Origin: Punctularia strigosozonata HHB-11173 SS5
Lineage: Eukaryota; Basidiomycota; Agaricomycetes; Corticiales; Punctulariaceae
Assembly: GCF_000264995.1 (NCBI RefSeq)
Contig: NW_006767433.1
Coordinates: forward strand, 1,954,876 to 2,018,875
DNA length: 64,000 nt
Reading direction: 5' to 3'
Position numbers and translations under genes: made by a program. The notes beneath the pieces were generated by a model. That model had not been told where the DNA came from and did not search any database. It saw only the letters and a program-made list of their open reading frames with translations. Position 1 is the stretch's first letter. Every line of letters starts with the position of its first letter. Below, in pieces: positions 33,632 through 46,321 of this stretch.

Positions 33632-35479
33632 CTACTCCGCATACGCAAACGCGTATCCGTCCGAAAGCGGTCTATGTCCCGTCGACCCCGACCCGGACCT
33701 CGGCCTCGTCTTCACGTTCAACACCGTCCTACCCGAATACTTTCTCGCCAGCCCGGTCGCTCCGCCCGCGTCGTCGAATCCCTCGCCCGAAATCCGCCCC
33801 AGAGCCTCGAACGGCTCATGCACCGACGCGGGCGGCGTCGCCAGCTGCTGCCGCATTCCGCCTGGCGGCGGGCTTCGCAGCGGGCTCCTCGGCTGAATCG
33901 GCGGCGGCGAACCGAGAGACGCCGCCGAGAAGCGCGCCAGATCGCGCGTGTCGATGAACGGGCGCGGGCGCGGCACCGGTGCGTGCACACCACCGCCCAC
34001 CGTGTCCTGCGACGCGTGGAACGGGTCGTTCGCCGCCGAAGAAGACGAGGCGGTCGACGGCCGCCGCCCGTGCCCGTGCCCGTGCCCGTGCCCGTGTCCG
34101 GAGCCGCTGTAACGCGATGGGCTGGACCCGCGCGAGCGCGAGCTCGAGCTCCGCGCCAAGCCGACGACCACGTCGGGCGTCCCGCTGTGTGCGCTCACGT
34201 ACGCCGCGCTTGTCGACGTTAGTTCCTCGTCCGACCCGTCTGACGCCGTCGCCGCGCCGGGCACGACGCCTACGCTCCCCTCCGCCGAGCGGTGGTCACC
34301 GGACGGGCCGTCGAACCGCGGCGGCGCCACCCGTCTCGCACTGCTATGCCTCACGTGGGCCGTCGCCGTCGCCGTCGCTGCCCCCGCTAGCAGCCGCTGC
34401 CGCTGAACGCGCTCCGCCATCGGCGTGCTCACGGAGACGGGCGTAGGCAGCTCAGTATGCCGATCGTCCGGCGTCCAGCTGTGCTCGCTCGCCGAGGTAC
34501 CGAGGTACGGGTCGCTGAATGGGTTCGCGCCGCCAAGTTCCAGCGGGCCGCTGATGAACTGCCTGCCGGGTGGGGAACGTCGACGGCGGCGAAGGACGAG
34601 ACAGACGGCGACGGTGCCGCCCACGATCACGAGTGCGATGGCCACGAACACTCCCGCAACCGCGCCTTTGTGGTTCCAGAATCTTACGATCAGGCCATCG
34701 TCAGTCCGAAAGTCCGTGATCATAGGAACGATGTCGCCCACTCACGAGTTTTGGTGAATAACCGCGGCGGAGTTGGAGGACGTCGTCGGATTGAGGCCGA
34801 TCGTGGTGATGGATGTAACCTGGCCATCGGCCAAGGTGGTCGCGACCACTTCCGTCACGGAAGCAGGCGTCTGCACGGAGATATGACCCCTGCTGTCCGT
34901 AGATGTTATTACCACGACGGCCGAGGACGATGCACCGCTGCTTTGCACCGGGCCCTGCCTCTCGGCTGCAGAGGACGAAGCCCCGGCGCCTGAAGAGCTC
35001 TGGCCAGCGGAAGCCGAGCCGGGACTGTGTGGCTGCGAACCAGACGATGTCGTGGATCCCGACCCCGGTCCCGACGCAGACCCGCCGGAGCTGCTCGATC
35101 CCGCGGCTTGCGTTGCCTTCGTCTGTTGCACCGGGCCCTGGGTCACATGCGAGGACGGAGCGCTGGAGACGGACGTACTCACATCGTTACTTTTAACTGA
35201 CGTTGGTTGGGCAGCCTCCGAAGTGCCCCCGGTATGCTGCGTGCTGAACGTGGATGAAGGGGAAGACCCATGGGTCGACGTCGGAGCAGGGGAGGGAGGG
35301 TCCGATGAGGAGGTGGTCGGAGACGGTTTTGACGACTCTGTGCTCGTCATCGTCGTGCTAGCCGATAGTGTACTGGCTGGGGTCGACGTAGTCGTCACGG
35401 GAGGTGAAGTCGATGTCGTCGACGAAGAGGTTGACGTCGACGTCGGAAATGTCGAGGTCGTTGAGTGGTGTGAGCCCAT
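33632..35479 (-). CDS. Ser/Thr-rich single-pass membrane protein, paralogue 2
   Basis: Two exons in phase (35479-34746 and 34682-33632), 594 residues as drawn. The ectodomain is almost entirely Ser/Thr/Pro (TSTFPTSTSTSSSTTSTSPP), ending in AVVVITSTDSRGHISVQTPA and TLADGQVTSITTIGLNP. The membrane helix follows SFWNHKGAVAGVFVAIALVI and is closed by LRRRRRSPPGR. The tail is about 330 residues, disordered, with an (HG)6 run and, near the end, ARKYSGRTVLNVKTR. No signal peptide is seen after the Met at 35479, so one more upstream exon is likely. Closest relatives in the window are paralogues 1 and 3. Its promoter side faces the 3.2-kb palindromic element, 465 bp away. Confidence 0.8.
34067..34098. 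repeat. CCCGTG hexanucleotide microsatellite
   Basis: Five copies of CCCGTG in a row, then CCCGTGTCC; on the minus strand this encodes alternating His-Gly in the cytosolic tail of membrane paralogue 2. Confidence 0.8.
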
Positions 35480-35944
35480 TCTCTGGGGGCTAGACAGCCG
35501 ATGAGCTCGACACTGTGCCCGACGTCAAGGACACGAATCCTTCAAAGAGAGGCGCCGAGGAAATCCGACCGGATACAGCTCGATTTAAACTATGATGTAC
35601 GAAACATCAAATGATCGAGACACTTCGTCACAGCCAGGTGCACTCACGCGCAAGGAGGGGACAATGTCTGATGGATCAGAGCATGCAGATCTTGCAAGGG
35701 GGAAGAAACAGCCAAAGGCAGCGCAAGTTAACGGCAATCCGGAGCAGACAAGGAGCGACGGCGGCTCGAGCGTACGACCCAAAGCCAGTAGCGAGTAAAG
35801 ACAGCTGGCCGTGATTGCGAGGCCCGGTGACCTGGCGCGCGGGGTCGAGCAGGCTGGAGAAGGCACTCGGACACCCGTTGTCAATTGCCAGCGCGACCCC
35901 ATGGGGCCCCCACACCAGAACAAATGCGAATCACATGGAGGACC
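35480..35944. other. Upstream region of membrane paralogue 2
   Basis: About 465 bp up to the palindromic element. Probably holds the promoter and perhaps a missed signal-peptide exon of paralogue 2. The left copy of the GGAGGACC target repeat is at 35937-35944. Confidence 0.4.
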
Positions 35945-38900
35945 AATGGTGTTAGCTGCCTTTGTACAAGGAATACGGCTATTAGCCAGGAATCTACTTG
36001 TAGTAAATCACGGCTATTTAGCCAGGACTTCGCCCGAGGCTGTACTGCGACCCTGCCGAGCCCTGCCGCCCATTACCAATCAATGCATGCCCATTTCGGG
36101 CGTCGGCTAATGCTCCCTCGTGCGAAAGCGGGCTCGGGGCTTGGGTCCCGGGGTGTTCTCCGTGGGAATCACCCATCAGATATGTCCTTCTGGGCCCTCC
36201 GAGTGTGGGAATTGGCCTCTGATGTCATCGGAGGCCCGATATCAGGCACGCCGATGCTTCTGAGAAGCATTCCCAGGCGGTAGTGGTCCTCCGAGGTGGC
36301 TGGCTGCCTAGCGTACACCTTTTGCGGCCTGGTATAATAACAAAAGTTGTATTTATCTGCATATAGAATACTATGGTGTAATATTTTTGAGCATAGCACT
36401 CACGGAAGATTACCAAATAAGGAAATACTCGATGTGGAATCACAGAATATGTGTTTCCTGCTTGCAGACAGATTACACAGGCGGGTCTAAGGTTCCCAGT
36501 GAGTTGATTGCACTCAGAAGACATGTTCCCATAGTTACAGTACAGGTTAATAGGGAACTAATATGTTAAAAAGGCGAAAATAGGGATGGGGAAGACAGAA
36601 ACATGGAACATGATATACACACCTAAGGGTGGTGTCATATAGTGACTAGAAGATAGATAATGCCTGTATTGGTGTATGAGGAGGTTTTTAAGGGGTATGG
36701 GGACAGATTGAGGCGTCGATGAGAGGGAATGTGTGGAAGAGGTGTCAGAAACAGAGATAGTAGAACAGGAAGTGAACATAAGATGATAGGGAGACAGGTA
36801 TGGCTTCCCTGACATGATATTACATAACACATACCTTAGATACGAAGGACTGACGGTGGGGAAATGAGAGACGGAGTGAAAAGGGGATGGGGAGGCCTAA
36901 TCTTCGAGATAGCTCGTGATCGGCGACGTGAACTTCGGATATTATTGCAGAATCAAATTCTTCGGAGAAATCGGGCTCTAGAGAAGCCTGAGATTACGAG
37001 AAAAGGTGGGAAACTCGTTGAGTAATGGAGGGGGGAGGGGGAGGGGGAGAGGAGGGGGGATTTCTATAACGGCTGGAGATTACACCAAACGTGTGTAGGA
37101 GCATGTTAATGACCTAGAAATGATATCAGATATCAAAAACGAGATGAGGTTTATAAGAGGGATGCGTTGGGGAAAACAGGGGGGTAGAGAGGCAAAAAGC
37201 GTGCTACAGGCAAATGTACGGGGAAGGATAACGACAGAAAACAGACAGAGAACATACCTTAGCATCCCACAGATATAATACCCCAGCAATAATACATCTT
37301 AGAACGTCCTACGTGTCAGTATACAACGTTGACTGCGATGAACCCAAATCGTCGAAAAGCGACCGTCGAGCGTCAACGAAGAGCGCCAGCGGATCAACCA
37401 AGATGTCATAAGAAAGCCAAAAATCGTAGCAGTCTATAGAGCCAATAAATATGAGAAAGCGTGCAGTGTAGCATGAGATATGCCCGGAACAGTCGGCGAC
37501 AGGGTGTTGGTGCAGTGAGCTGCATGAGGCGCGGCTGTGTTGATGTTGTCTGGCTGCACAAACTCATCACCTGGACGGTGTCTTTCCCTTCCACTGGCGA
37601 TATCTCATGCTACACTGCACGCCTTCTCAATATCTGTGGCTCTATCTACTGCTATTATCTCTGGCTCTCTTCTGACACCCTGTCTGACTCGCCGGCATTC
37701 TTCGTTGACTCTCGATGACCGACTTTCGATGTTTTGGGCCCACCACGATGAAGTGTGCATACTGCCACGTATACCGTGCTATACCTCACCAAAGCTGCTG
37801 GATTATGATTGGGAGATGCTAAGGTATGTTCTCTGTATGTTTTTTGTCACTATTCGTCCATGTACATGTCCCCGTGCCACATTCTTTCCATCCCTGTCAT
37901 CATGTCTACCCCGGCCCATCCTCCCTATTAATCCCATCTCGTTCTTGATATCTGGTATTTTTTACATGCCCTAAGCCTATTCCTGAAAGAATTTGACGTG
38001 GTGTTCAGCCGTTGTAGAATGCCCCCTCCCTCTCCTCCTCACCCTCCTCCCTCTATTCCTCCACGAGTTTTCCACATTTTTGCGTCATCCTTAACTGACT
38101 TAGAACCTATTTCTCACGCAGATTACGATTCTGAAATAATATCCGAGGTCTCCTTCGCCGATCGCAAGTCATTTCGAGGATTGTGTTGTCCCGTCGACTT
38201 TTCTTTCCTTCCCTCGTCTCCGCACCGTCGGATCTTCGTATTTGTAACATGGAGTGTCCCCCTACATTCCAGGTAAGCTTCCCATGCCGCCTCATTGTTG
38301 ATCCTTCCCTCCTGGTTTCGTCATCTCTGTTTTTGACGCCCCTCCTTCATATTTCCTTCCATCGACACCCCATTTCGTCACCAAACCCCCTCAAACTTTC
38401 CACGTGTGTTAATGAATGTATTTAACGTCCTTTGTATGCTATATGATGTCTCTTTGACCCTTGGGCAACATGGCATATAACCCTTCTCACCCCACCGCAT
38501 TTTCTTGCATTTTGGGTGTTCTTCTGCTTATTAACTTGTCTTCTAACCTTGGGTACATTTGATTGGAATGCAATATACATGTTTAAATTTATCTCTCCGC
38601 TGAAGTAACCAATCTGGAAGCAGAAACCGCTTGTTCTGTGGTCCCAAATCGAGTATTACCTTATTTGGTAAGTCCCCATAAGTGCTATGTCCGAATAAAA
38701 TACACCATTGTATTTTGCATGGAATTATCTACAATATTTGCTATAATGCCTCGCCATGAATCCGGTTCGCCAAAGGGCTGGCAGGCCAACATATGCATGG
38801 GACACAGCCACTGCTACCCGGGAGGAGCACTACCACCCGGGATTGCTTCTGAGAAGCACCGGCGTGCCTGATATCGAGCCGCTGATAACATCAGAGGCCG

Positions 38901-39126
38901 ATTCCCACACAAGGAGGCCCGGGAGCCGAGCCCCGAGCCCGTATTCAACGCTTTCTCACGACTGAGCATTAGCCGACACCCCAAACGGGCGTACATTGAT
39001 TACTAATGGCCCGCAGGGCCGTAATACAGCCTGCGGACCAGTCCTGGCTAATTAGCCGTGAGTTACTACAAGCAGAGCCCTGGCTAATAGCCGCGCTCCT
39101 TGTACAAACACAGCTAACACGGCTGG
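35945..39126. mobile_element. 3.2-kb foldback-type element: one giant imperfect palindrome
   Basis: The left half (35945 to about 37481) and right half (about 37600 to 39126) are inverted copies of each other along their whole length, with a central spacer near 37482-37599. Matching blocks found by eye include the ends (GTGTTAGCTG and CAGCTAACAC), CGGCTATTAGCCAGG, GCTTCTGAGAAGCA, AAATAAGG-AATACTCGAT, GTCGATG with CAGAAACAGAGAT, GATCGGCGA with CGGATATTATT, CAGAGAACATACCTTAGCAT, and the inner 23-bp pair beginning GCGTGCAGTGTAGCATG. Arm identity is roughly 70% by eye. GGAGGACC flanks both sides (35937-35944 and 39127-39134), an 8-bp target duplication as left by hAT-like transposases. No protein-coding capacity was seen. 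I call it a foldback DNA transposon derivative; the family is not known to me. Confidence 0.7.
37026..37062 (+). repeat. G-run tract inside the left arm
   Basis: Four or more runs of five or six G separated by single A bases (GGGGGGAGGGGGAGGGGG) could form a G-quadruplex. The mirrored position in the right arm (about 38016-38056) is C-rich (CCCCCTCCCTCTCC), so the tract is part of the ancestral arm sequence. Confidence 0.55.
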
Positions 39127-39134
39127 GAGGACCG

Positions 39135-39783
39135 GGGTCACCTGCGATGAACACTCGCACTAGAAGAAGCAGACAGTTCGTTCCTGCGCGCGGGATGGAT
39201 GCGTACAAATGGCCCCGCGACGCTTCCTCGAACTCGAAGCAGGGCGGGATATCGATGGCCTGCGGAATGCATTGGGCAACCCGGGCACATATGAGAATCT
39301 AGTTTCACGCCAGTTGCAGAGCCGTGTCCCGAACTACGACGACGGAGGCAGCTGTGCCCGAGAGGTGGTGGGAAGGTGCGAGCTCAAGCCCGGAGTAACA
39401 GAAGCGTCGTCACATGGCTGATGGTGGATGCTCCTCGGTCGGGCGAATCAAGTCTTGCGGGGTGCTCGCACCGTTCACCATCGTCGTCATAAGTCATGGC
39501 ATTGCTATGTAGCAACGATCTACAAATACACCGGTGGTATCGGGTCATGTGGATCGACAGAAATACAGTGGGGGCTTTCTCTAATGTCCCCTAAAAGCAC
39601 AGGTACTGTGTCAATCGTACATCTTGCACTCCCGCGGATGTTGCTCGCGAATCGCCGACGGCATCTAGAACCAGCCTACAGATGGCGATTGCTCGTTGAG
39701 AGTGCTCGAACGAGAACGGGTCATAGTTTTGGGCCGAATCTGCATTCAAACCGTTATCAGCAAGGCACAGGTCAACAAGCGCA
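39135..39783. other. Interval between the palindromic element and membrane paralogue 3
   Basis: About 650 bp, presumably including the 3' UTR of paralogue 3. Open stretches show no recognisable motif. Confidence 0.4.
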
Positions 39784-42443
39784 CTATGCACATACATCTA
39801 GCAAGGTTCGCCGAGAATACTTCCTCGTCAGTGTCCGCGTGCCATCTTCGGGTGAGCTCGCCGCCGCCTCCGATTCGTCCAGTATAGCATCCAAACCAGG
39901 CCGTGGTGTAACGTCGTACGACGGACTGGGTGGCGGAGTGCCCGAGAGCGACGCCGAGCGGTTGTGAGACGACACGGACGGGGGCGGCGTCAGCAGCTGC
40001 ACGTCTTCCAAGGCCATTTTGGGAGGAGGCTTCCGCATGGCACTGCGCGGCCTGATAGGCGGAGGTACATCGCTCGCACGGTGCTCCATGGACATGATAG
40101 GGGGCGGCACCGCGACGACCGGCGCGGGGTCATTGAATGGGTTCGCGGGAGCAGGGTCCTCGAATGGATTCGCCGGCTTGCTACCACGCGCGTAGAACGA
40201 GTCGGAATCGTCGCCCGGTAAAGACGGGCTATAGCGCGACGGACTGGATTCCCGCGACGGACGAAGGGCGGACGCGGGTACCATGGTGGTGGCCGTCTCA
40301 TCTCCGGGATAGACCGTTGCGGTACGTGGCGTCGGCGGAAGCGAGCTATCGATGGCCAGCCCAACCGGTGACGCGGCCGAGTTATAATCGCTGAAAGGAC
40401 CTTCGTACGATGTCGGCGACACCACCCGGCCACGGTCCACCGAGGACCGGGCCATGATAGGCGCATGGTATGCTTCGGACATTGCACCTTCATCGGTGTG
40501 GGCGGCGCGGTAGTTGGAGCTGTTAACGCTCTCGCGACGATTGGCGAAAGGGTCCGTAAGCGAGGCGTTCCATGGGACAGGCACCGGCCAACTGACGACT
40601 CGGCGCCCAGCACGACGACGCCTGTTTCGCCTCGAGCAGTAACAGTAGGTCCCGAGGCCTAACAACGCCAAGGCGAGAAGAGCGACCACAGTGAATACAC
40701 CTGCGACGGCAGCTTTGTTGTGCAAGAACCCGTTGCTATTGGTATACTCAGTTAATTCGTATGAAGCGATATCCAACAGTAGATACTTACGTGTTGTCAC
40801 GAAGTGCGGATGATCCATTCGTAGATGAGGTGACACTCGGATTGGCAGCGACCTGGGTGACAGAGGTCACTTGACCGTCCGGCAGCGTCGACGGAGCTAC
40901 TTTAGTAACGACGGCGGGCGTAGAGACCGTCGTATGCCCTTTACTGTCCGTTACGGTAGTCACGACGTCACTGCTGAACGTGGTGTCCGCAGATGGAACG
41001 GGAGCTTGTATGCGTGCGCCGCCCGAAGACGAGATGGCAGATTGAGCCTGAGTCTCGGAAGAACCTGCCCGGCCTGCTCCGGAAGACGGCGCCGACGGTT
41101 GTTTCCCGGATGCAACCGAAGTCGTTCCGTCTCCCTGCGTCACGCTGGCACCAGTTATTGCCTGTTGCGAAGCAGATGGCAGAGGGGAGCCAGTAGGTGC
41201 TGCCTGGGACGACGGGGTGAGAGATCCAGCGTTCGCGGGCGCGGATTGGCTCTGGGGAGCTGTCTGCACTGGCGCATTCTGTGGCACGGATGTCAACGCT
41301 GGAACGGAGCTAGCGACGAAGGTGGAGCTCGCGACAGGCGCAGAGCTTGCCACAGGAGTCGTGCTCGCGACCGGCGTGGACTGAGCATGCTCGGCCGTGG
41401 ATGCTGGAGTGGACTGCACAGAACTCACGCTTGTACTTGATGGTGCAGATGACGCGGACGGAGAAGAAATTGCAGCAGGCACACTCGAAATCGAGGTAGT
41501 ACTCGGGGTCCCGGACTTCGTGGCAACGCGAGCAGAGGGGGACGAAGTGACGGCCGCGCTTTGCGAAGTGGCTGGACTCGACGATGCAGCTACAGTCTGC
41601 GCGGCGGCCGATGACGTGAATGCAGGCGACGGAGCTGATGAAGATGACTGCCCAGCAACGGGGCTAGAGGGAACAGCAGACTCCACGGCCTTGTTCAATT
41701 TGACGCTGGTTGATGCGCTGATGTATGCTGAGTATATGTCGAACTGCCCGAGGCATATGAAGCGACGCTTACGCCACAATCTTAACAGAGCTGGGGGACG
41801 CTGCCGGTGAGGCCATGGCCGGTGTCGCTCTCGCGTTTGTTGGCGAGGGAGCAGCGGAGGACGGCGCAGTAAAAGAGGAGGCTCCAGACCTAAACGTCAG
41901 AGGTAAGCCATCCAAGAGCTCTTATAACAACGTGGAAACCCCGTACGATGGTCCAGATACAGATGCAGAGCTGAGTATAGCTTCTGTCGAGCTAGCGCCG
42001 ATCCCAGGCACCGTGGCAGATTTCTCCGGCGCACTCAATGAAATGGACAGAGAAACGGTGGCGCTAACGGATGGAGACGCCGCTGCCGATGGAATCGTAG
42101 AAACAGACGCTACAGTCGAAGGGATTGCGTCGGACACAGCCGAAGCTGTACCTGAAGCCGATGACACTGGCGAATCCGTACCGCTGACAGCGACGGATGC
42201 CCTCGCAGAGGAAGCCGAGACGGAGCCTGTAGAAACGGAAGGGGCAAAAGACTGGCTGGGTGTTGAAGCTTGAAGAGACATCGACTGCGATAGCGCACTC
42301 GACGGTGTGCTGCCGGTTATCTGAAGTTGAACGTTGACGTTATATGCCCTGCGGCCAGATTGTATTGCACGTATGACGATGCTCACCGATTCGCTAATAG
42401 TGCGGGACAAGCTGGCCGCAGCAGATGCAGATATGCTCGTCAT
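39784..42443 (-). CDS. Ser/Thr-rich single-pass membrane protein, paralogue 3
   Basis: Third member of the local family. Exons run from about 42443 (Ser-rich, TSISASAAASLSRTISESVS), through SGASSFTAPSSAAPSPTNAR and VKLNKAVESAVPSSPVAGQS, to the membrane-proximal exon starting at 40735. The stalk ends in VVTTVTDSKGHTTVSTPAVV and TLPDGQVTSVTQVAANP, closely matching paralogue 2. Then comes NGFLHNKAAVAGVFTVVALL, the membrane helix, YCYCSRRNRRRRAGRR, a Pro/Ser-rich tail with repeated NPF motifs (ANPFEDPAPANPFNDPAP), and the closing LTRKYSRRTLLDV. NPF motifs are known endocytic EH-domain ligands, so recycling from the surface is a reasonable inference. The 5' end lacks a clear signal peptide; an upstream exon may be missing. 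Confidence 0.78.
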
Positions 42444-43359
42444 CTGAAACCCATTGACTCGGCGTCCGCCTCTTTCCGTCGCAGAGGACCTTAGAGGACT
42501 GCAGGGCGAAAGGTGGACCTCGTCTCCTTCTGGTCGTTATATGCATCCTGCAGCTACAGATTCCGTGAGACCGGGAAATTCTCGCGAGTCTCGGAACGAT
42601 TCTCACCGCTTCGGGAGCCATGGAGGAATCTTCTCACCATGCCGGTCTAATCGAAGCTGGTCATCTGAGAAAGAGATGATCCGGCATACGGGTCAATGTA
42701 GATTCTAGGAACGGCCTGTTCATATCAGTCGGTTAGGCTAGCGCGCGCCCGCCTAAGAATGAAATCAGTATTGATCATGTCACGTGCCTGCCTTTCTGAG
42801 CCTCCGGAGACACGACACGTCGACAAGATGGCCGCCCGACTTCCGGGAATCGCGCCAGCGATAAGGATGATTGGCAAGCTGCGGCGTTTATGAGAATCGC
42901 TGAGAGAGGTCAATCCGCGCGTTGACGAAGTCAGGAAGAGTACCGGCGTGCACGCGGAGGGCTTTCCGGAATAAGGTCACACGGAGCGAGTGCATAGCGA
43001 CGCAAATATCATCCGTTATTGAGGGGACTGAATTACAAATGGCGAGGTACTAGTGGACAATGTAGTTGAGCAAGCAGAACTGATGTGAAAGACCGTCAGA
43101 TCGTGAGTAGACTACGATGATTGGTATACGCACGGTGCGGAGTGAGAGCGTAATCGGGTATAGCATGAATAGTGGTATGTGAACGTGAACCGGGTAGGGT
43201 ACAGAGGGCATGCGGCAATAATCCCAGGGAAAAAGCGACACTGAAACATCGGCCGCGTGAGCACTCGACACGGCTAACGGCAGAGATCCTCCGACTCACA
43301 CATGTCTAAACACCTCGAAAGCGTCCGGTTGTATGTAGTGTACGTCACGATGGAAATCT
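42444..43359. other. Intergenic region
   Basis: About 900 bp between membrane paralogue 3 and the Rab gene. No coding, RNA or repeat signal that I can support. Confidence 0.4.
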
Positions 43360-44419
<1,060 letters not shown>

Positions 44420-44607
44420 GGCGGGACTCGGGAGAGAGGATAAGCAACCGCCGACATCCGTGGACGGTGGTTGTCCCAGGCCGTGCGTCATCCTGGGAAC
44501 ATATTCAACCGCTCGGGAGTCGGAACACTGCCACACCGGACCCAGTCGTCTCGATTTTCTTGGTGACTTCAAATTATTTACATCTCACAAGCATTGACAA
44601 CCCGGGA

Positions 44608-46131
44608 CTACCACCCTTTCCACGGAACCCAAACATCCACGACTGCATTTCCTCCTTCTATGCCGCTGTCAACCACGTAATACCATGGGTACGCCGCCAG
44701 GGTGAGACAAGCATGCTGTCCGACAACCTGCACCACGCTTCCAATCTGCAGTGGCTCCGCACCTGAACTTGTCGGCCGGAGAATACCATGTTCCTGGGAC
44801 ACCTTCGCCAGCTTCCACGGGAGGCCTATGACCTCGCCGTATCCGCCGCTCGGCCCCGTATCCTTGCTCATCGCTATGGCTCCGGCGTCACAAAGTGCTT
44901 CGTCGACTCCTCCTTCGCCTCGGCCAGGATAATACGATATCACTGTAGTCACCACACGCTGTGCGATCCGAGGGTGATCCACTAGGCTGGTATGCACCTG
45001 TTGCAGATCTAGTAAGGGATAATTTCCTGACGAGCCGAGGGTTAGGCGGTTTACAACACTACCGTTATGCCAGCTTACCTGCGTGGAGCTCCAGTCTTCC
45101 ATTCAACACTGCCTCTAGCTTCGCCTTCGTCTCCGCGGATGCTGCATGTGCCGTTGGTGTTGAACCAACAGACAATACGAAAGGATCAGTCCGAGGCTGC
45201 GCTCCTGGAGATCCAGAAAGAATAGCAAGCGCCAAACCAGCGGCAGTGTTCACAGCCTCTACTTCAGACGACAAGAAGCTAGAAGCCTCGTCGAGCGATG
45301 TTGAGGCATAGGAGTTCCCAGCATGACAGTAGAACCCGTAAACTTGGATAGCCGGCGAGAATAGCGCCTTCTGCACGACTGTCTCGAACCTCGCGGAACC
45401 AGGAATTACGCCCGCCCGTCTGGGCGATGGTCATCTCAAACACTGCTGGCGTTAGATACGCGACTCACTTCCCCCCGGCGTCGACTTTGACGAACACTGA
45501 CCAACTTCCCGGCGATGACCTTGCAGACTCGAATCGCTCTAGATGCTCTATCTGATCCGTGTGGTCAATCAGCAATCGCACTACAGCCCCGTTCGACGCC
45601 AGTGTTCCTCTGATTGCGTCCAAATCCGCGATTTTATTCGGCGCTACGGGGAGACCGTACAAGATCTAGCGATCTCATCCATTAGCAGCGGCCAGATAAC
45701 AAGGATACTCGCAGAGAACGCACGTCAGTGACTGTTCCATCGGCCACGAGCCCCGATTCGAGTATCTTCCAGGCCTCCATCAAAGTGGATACGACCACGG
45801 CCGATGTTGAATCCACTGCAGTCCGCAACTGCAACCTTGTTCCTTCGACAGTCTAGGATCAAGGAATCAGCTCCGGAGCGATCAACAGAGAGCGCGAGAC
45901 GTCTCGAACTTTGTGCGACTTGACATGCGCCCTGAAGCTCGTAGCCCATTCTTGCGCCTTCCGATGCATGCTTGCGCAGTTGGCGGCGAACACGGCGCGA
46001 TCAATTACCAGGGCAGGTGTTCGGAGTGCCGTTAGCGGCTTGCCTGCGTATTCAGCAGCCACAGCATGCTTGTCTGGCAGAGATGTCAGTCTATACGGCG
46101 TCGTCGTCTGTTGCGCTTGGTTCGAAGTCAT
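44608..46131 (-). CDS. DSD1: D-serine dehydratase-like, PLP-dependent enzyme
   Basis: Fold-type III PLP enzyme of the eukaryotic zinc-dependent D-serine dehydratase / D-threonine aldolase group; it would convert D-serine to pyruvate and ammonia. It starts MTSNQAQQTTTPYRLTSLPD. The alanine-racemase-like barrel opens with LRTPALVIDRAVFAANC and the PLP-Lys motif AHVKSHK. TEGTRLQL-like, VLYGLPVAPNKIADL, LIDHTDQIEHLE, WSVFVKVDAGGKRAG, IQVYGFYCHAGNSYAS and SVGSTPT (phosphate loop) follow. The C-terminal D-serine-dehydratase domain has GNYPLLDLQQV, DAGAIAMSKDTGP and VVGQHACLTL, whose His and Cys match the zinc ligands. Multi-exon; not every junction was checked. Divergent from the alpha/beta hydrolase across 190 bp. 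Confidence 0.88.
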
Positions 46132-46321
46132 GGTCAGCTACACGAGCGCATACGACAGCGCCGATAACTATATCGCAGCAGATCACATGCTCGTGCCGAC
46201 GGCCAACGCGTTCCGCGATCGGGCTTCCTTCATGCTTTGGGCGGTCTTGGGCGCGCCGTTGTAGCGATATCAGACACCGTTGAGAAATCAATGTCGGATG
46301 CACACAGTGACACTAACCAAC
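46132..46321. promoter_or_regulatory. Shared divergent promoter, DSD-like / alpha-beta hydrolase
   Basis: Only 190 bp separate two divergent start codons, so the two metabolic genes probably share promoter elements. No specific site recognised. Confidence 0.45.

Noticed and set aside
35945-39126. Retroelement with terminal repeats
   Set aside because: The repeats are inverted, not direct, extend through the whole unit, and no reverse transcriptase, capsid or integrase segment is visible.
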